64,000 nucleotides of DNA from JAAYJT01 sp037445555. Lineage in GTDB: Bacteria; Bacteroidota; Bacteroidia; Bacteroidales; JAAYJT01. Both the position numbers and the translations under genes were made by a program. The notes beneath the pieces were generated by a model. That model had not been told where the DNA came from. It worked only from the letters and a program-made list of their open reading frames with translations, and did no database searches. Where the stretch lies: the NCBI GenBank assembly GCA_037445555.1, contig JBBIKG010000006.1, positions 62,001-126,000 on the forward strand. Reading direction: 5' to 3'. Below, piece after piece: positions 62,100 to 64,000 of this stretch. Position 1 is the stretch's first letter. Every line of letters begins with the position of its first letter.

Positions 62100-63404
62100 T
62101 TAATTCGTTATAGATCCATAAAGTTTCCGGAGCTGCAGGTTCGATGAAAGTAGCTGCATCATGGACGAGATATAATCGGTTTCGGAGCGCAGGTAATTAT
62201 TATCGGCATTGATCAAGTCAAGACCTGAAAGCATGCCCTGATCAAATTTTCGCTTAAGGCTTTCATATACTCTGCGCGATACCTCAACATTCGTTTTTTG
62301 GTTTTGGTAGGTATCAAGTGCATTTCGGTAATTGAACTTTAGCTGCTTTTCCTGAACCCTGAGCTGTTCGCTGAGCAGGTCTATGTTGTTCTGGATGATC
62401 TTATGGTCCAGAGATGCCTGCTTAACCTGTGCAAACCGCACTCCGCTCGAGAGGATAGGCACATTGAGCTGCAGGCCTACAAGGTTTTTGGGAGACATGT
62501 CAAAATCAGGCTTGATGAGTTTGTATGTGTGCCTGTAGTAAGAAGAAATCGTAGGAAGGAAGGAAGCACGTTTCATATCCACCATCTTTCTGCTGATGAG
62601 TTCCTGCTGTCTCAGCAAACGATAATCGATCTGCTGTTGAAGGTTGAAAGACCCGATGACGGAACCATCTGTGCTGGCATTGGCTACCAGCTTATCAAGC
62701 GGATCTGTCAGCGAAATCTCCGATTCAATTCCAACCCCTAGCTGAAGACGGAGAAGGTTGGTAGCTAGTTCCAGCTGCCGTTCGGAGGAATTGACAGCGT
62801 TTTTAATCGTATTTACCTGAACCTGAAGCTGATCAATAGTGGTCTGCTCCATCATACCCACCTTGACAAGGGCAGAGGTTTTCTCATAGAGCTGTTGAAG
62901 GTTATCACGGTTCATTCGCAGCACCTTAAGTAGTTGCTCTGAAATAAGAACCAGATGGTAGCTGTCAGATACCTGCGTAAGAACCTCCAATTCCGTTTTT
63001 TCTTTGCTATCGAGACTGAGCTCATAGGCCAGCTTCGCGATTTGAATACCCACAAGGTAACTGCCACTGAAAAGTAACTGCCCGACACTCAGGTTCAGAT
63101 TGCTCTGAGGTTTGATGGGAATCTTGCTGGGTGGCATATTTTCATTGAAACGTATAGTGATTTCAGCTCCCAGGGCATTCGAATAATCCATCGTTGCATT
63201 CACCTGTGGCAGCCCGTTACGTATTGCCTCCTTTATAGCCTGCTGCGATTTTTCGATGGAAAAGTTTGAATTGATCAACTGACGGTTGTGCTCAAGCGCA
63301 TATTGCCTGGCCTCGGAGAGGCTTAGAGTAAGCCTGTTTTGAGCAGGAACCCGGTTAGCTGCAAGAGAGAGCAATGTGATCGTGACAACTATTAATTTCC
63401 TCAT
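62100..63404 (-). CDS. TolC-family outer-membrane efflux protein
   Basis: A 434-residue outer-membrane channel component. Signal peptide, then LTLSLSEARQYALEHNRQL and the long coiled-coil helices and repeated structure typical of the OEP family; the second repeat begins near RLLRQQELISRKMVDMKRA. It completes a tripartite pump with the next two genes. It starts 10 nt after the TetR gene, so it is the first structural gene of the operon. Confidence 0.92.
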   Translation of the reverse strand: MRKLIVVTITLLSLAANRVPAQNRLTLSLSEARQYALEHNRQLINSNFSIEKSQQAIKEAIRNGLPQVNATMDYSNALGAEITIRFNENMPPSKIPIKPQSNLNLSVGQLLFSGSYLVGIQIAKLAYELSLDSKEKTELEVLTQVSDSYHLVLISEQLLKVLRMNRDNLQQLYEKTSALVKVGMMEQTTIDQLQVQVNTIKNAVNSSERQLELATNLLRLQLGVGIESEISLTDPLDKLVANASTDGSVIGSFNLQQQIDYRLLRQQELISRKMVDMKRASFLPTISSYYRHTYKLIKPDFDMSPKNLVGLQLNVPILSSGVRFAQVKQASLDHKIIQNNIDLLSEQLRVQEKQLKFNYRNALDTYQNQKTNVEVSRRVYESLKRKFDQGMLSGLDLINADNNYLRSETDYISSMMQLLSSNLQLRKLYGSITN

Positions 63405-63414
63405 GGTCTATATT

Positions 63415-64000
63415 TTACATTTTTGACTTCATTTCAAGGTTGAAAAATTTATCGATGGATTGCCGTCCTTGGGGAGTGCAAATCCCTTTGAAATACGGCA
63501 AGATAATGTTAGTAAACACATCAACGGGTGCTGGGTTCAGCACATGCAGACGGTCGCTGTTATGCAGCATGCTGATCAATTCATGGATAAAAGTATCCAC
63601 CAATTCAATCTTCAGGTTCGGGTCGAAAACCCCTTGTTGGATTCCCTTTTCAAGAAGCCGGAACGAAACCGAAAACTGTTCCAGGTTCTCTTTGCAAGAA
63701 TAAAACCTGGCATTCACCGCCGGGAAATAGCGACGGACATCTTCAATAAAAACTTTCGGAAATTCTTCACGCCTGGAATGCTGTTTCCGCATAATCACGA
63801 ACAGTGCCTCAACCACATCATCGGTATTTTCTACTACTCTCAGGTATTCCTGGTTTTCGGAAAGGATCATGAACCTAATGCTCTCGATTACCAATGAATC
63901 TTTGTCATGAAAGAGCTCATACAGAGTTCGTTTCGACATGCCCATATCTGCGGCAAGCGAGTCCATGGTCACATTCCTCACTCCATAGGTTAGGAACTTT
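63415..64000 (-). CDS. TetR/AcrR family repressor, N-terminus beyond window
   Basis: The frame stays open past the window edge. Upstream of the nominal GTG the reading is KFLTYGVRNVTMDSLA, the usual N-terminal helix of TetR regulators, so the true start lies outside. The helix-turn-helix is in TMDSLAADMGMSKRTLYELFHDKDSLV. The rest (about 140 residues) is the ligand-binding helical domain, ending MKSKM. As the first gene before the efflux operon on the same strand, it likely represses the operon and is released by pump substrates. The C-terminal domain does not show its ligand. Confidence 0.92.
   Translation of the reverse strand, partial: KFLTYGVRNVTMDSLAADMGMSKRTLYELFHDKDSLVIESIRFMILSENQEYLRVVENTDDVVEALFVIMRKQHSRREEFPKVFIEDVRRYFPAVNARFYSCKENLEQFSVSFRLLEKGIQQGVFDPNLKIELVDTFIHELISMLHNSDRLHVLNPAPVDVFTNIILPYFKGICTPQGRQSIDKFFNLEMKSKM

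Noticed and set aside
63415..63981. TetR gene as a complete 188-residue protein starting at a GTG at 63981
   Set aside because: The same frame continues without a stop to the window edge and reads KFLTYG before the GTG, which matches the normal N-terminal helix of TetR proteins. The gene is cut by the window.
1..64000. CRISPR array, tRNA/rRNA, transposase or prophage
   Set aside because: No direct-repeat array, no cloverleaf or rRNA core sequence and no transposase, integrase or phage structural motif was recognised on reading both strands. A covariance-model search was not possible here.

Overview
The window looks like chromosomal DNA of a member of the Bacteroidota. Four lines of evidence support this: several type IX secretion (T9SS) cargo proteins with type A and type B C-terminal sorting domains, a GLPGLI protein paired with a TonB-receptor-like barrel, the Bacteroidota gene order bamD-rpoZ-coaBC-DUF4835-recN, and upstream elements that fit the Bacteroidota promoter form TTG-N19-TAnnTTTG. 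An [FeFe]-hydrogenase maturase (HydG) suggests an anaerobic or fermentative lifestyle. The genus cannot be fixed from the sequence alone. No rRNA, tRNA, CRISPR array, insertion sequence or phage module was recognised.

Layout. 1-11 kb: truncated serC, DUF456, msrB, a GlcNAc-kinase-like ATPase, gtrA and a tight minus-strand run mtaB-lgt-suhB-nfeD-glycosyltransferase, then an EamA transporter. 11-19 kb: small secreted and TPR proteins, gyrA, and divergently clpC, closed by a strong bidirectional terminator. 19-28.5 kb: a nine-gene colinear run (bamD, rpoZ, coaBC, DUF4835, recN, fabI, etfB, etfA, acyl-CoA dehydrogenase) joining outer-membrane assembly, CoA synthesis, DNA repair and fatty-acyl metabolism. 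28.7-35.7 kb: alkaline phosphatase, a peptide-binding lipoprotein, a DUF6913-like protein, dapA and a multidomain M14 carboxypeptidase. 35.9-37.9 kb: hydG plus two tandem small TM1266-like regulators. 37.9-44.5 kb: a type B T9SS cargo protein, a membrane HEVGH peptidase, a patatin and a large Asp-box propeller protein.

44.9-52.7 kb is the most accessory-looking part. It holds a GLPGLI protein, a TonB-receptor-like barrel, a T9SS-sorted CE1-type esterase, and then a nearly full-length but heavily mutated GH97 glycoside hydrolase relic (about 49.72-51.70 kb), followed by a neutral zinc metallopeptidase. 52.7-56.8 kb: a Prx6-type peroxiredoxin, an MG2-plus-plug-domain outer-membrane protein and a small barrel protein. 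57.5-64 kb: a TetR-TolC-adaptor-RND efflux operon whose last gene encodes a small PII-like protein.

Most interesting points: hydG with two regulator paralogs but no hydrogenase or other maturase within view, the PII-like protein ending the RND operon, the decayed GH97 gene, and three genes whose -7 promoter box sits exactly 4 nt before the ATG, predicting leaderless mRNAs. Apart from these, most genes are recognisable housekeeping or family-level genes, and no clearly new defence or mobile system was found.
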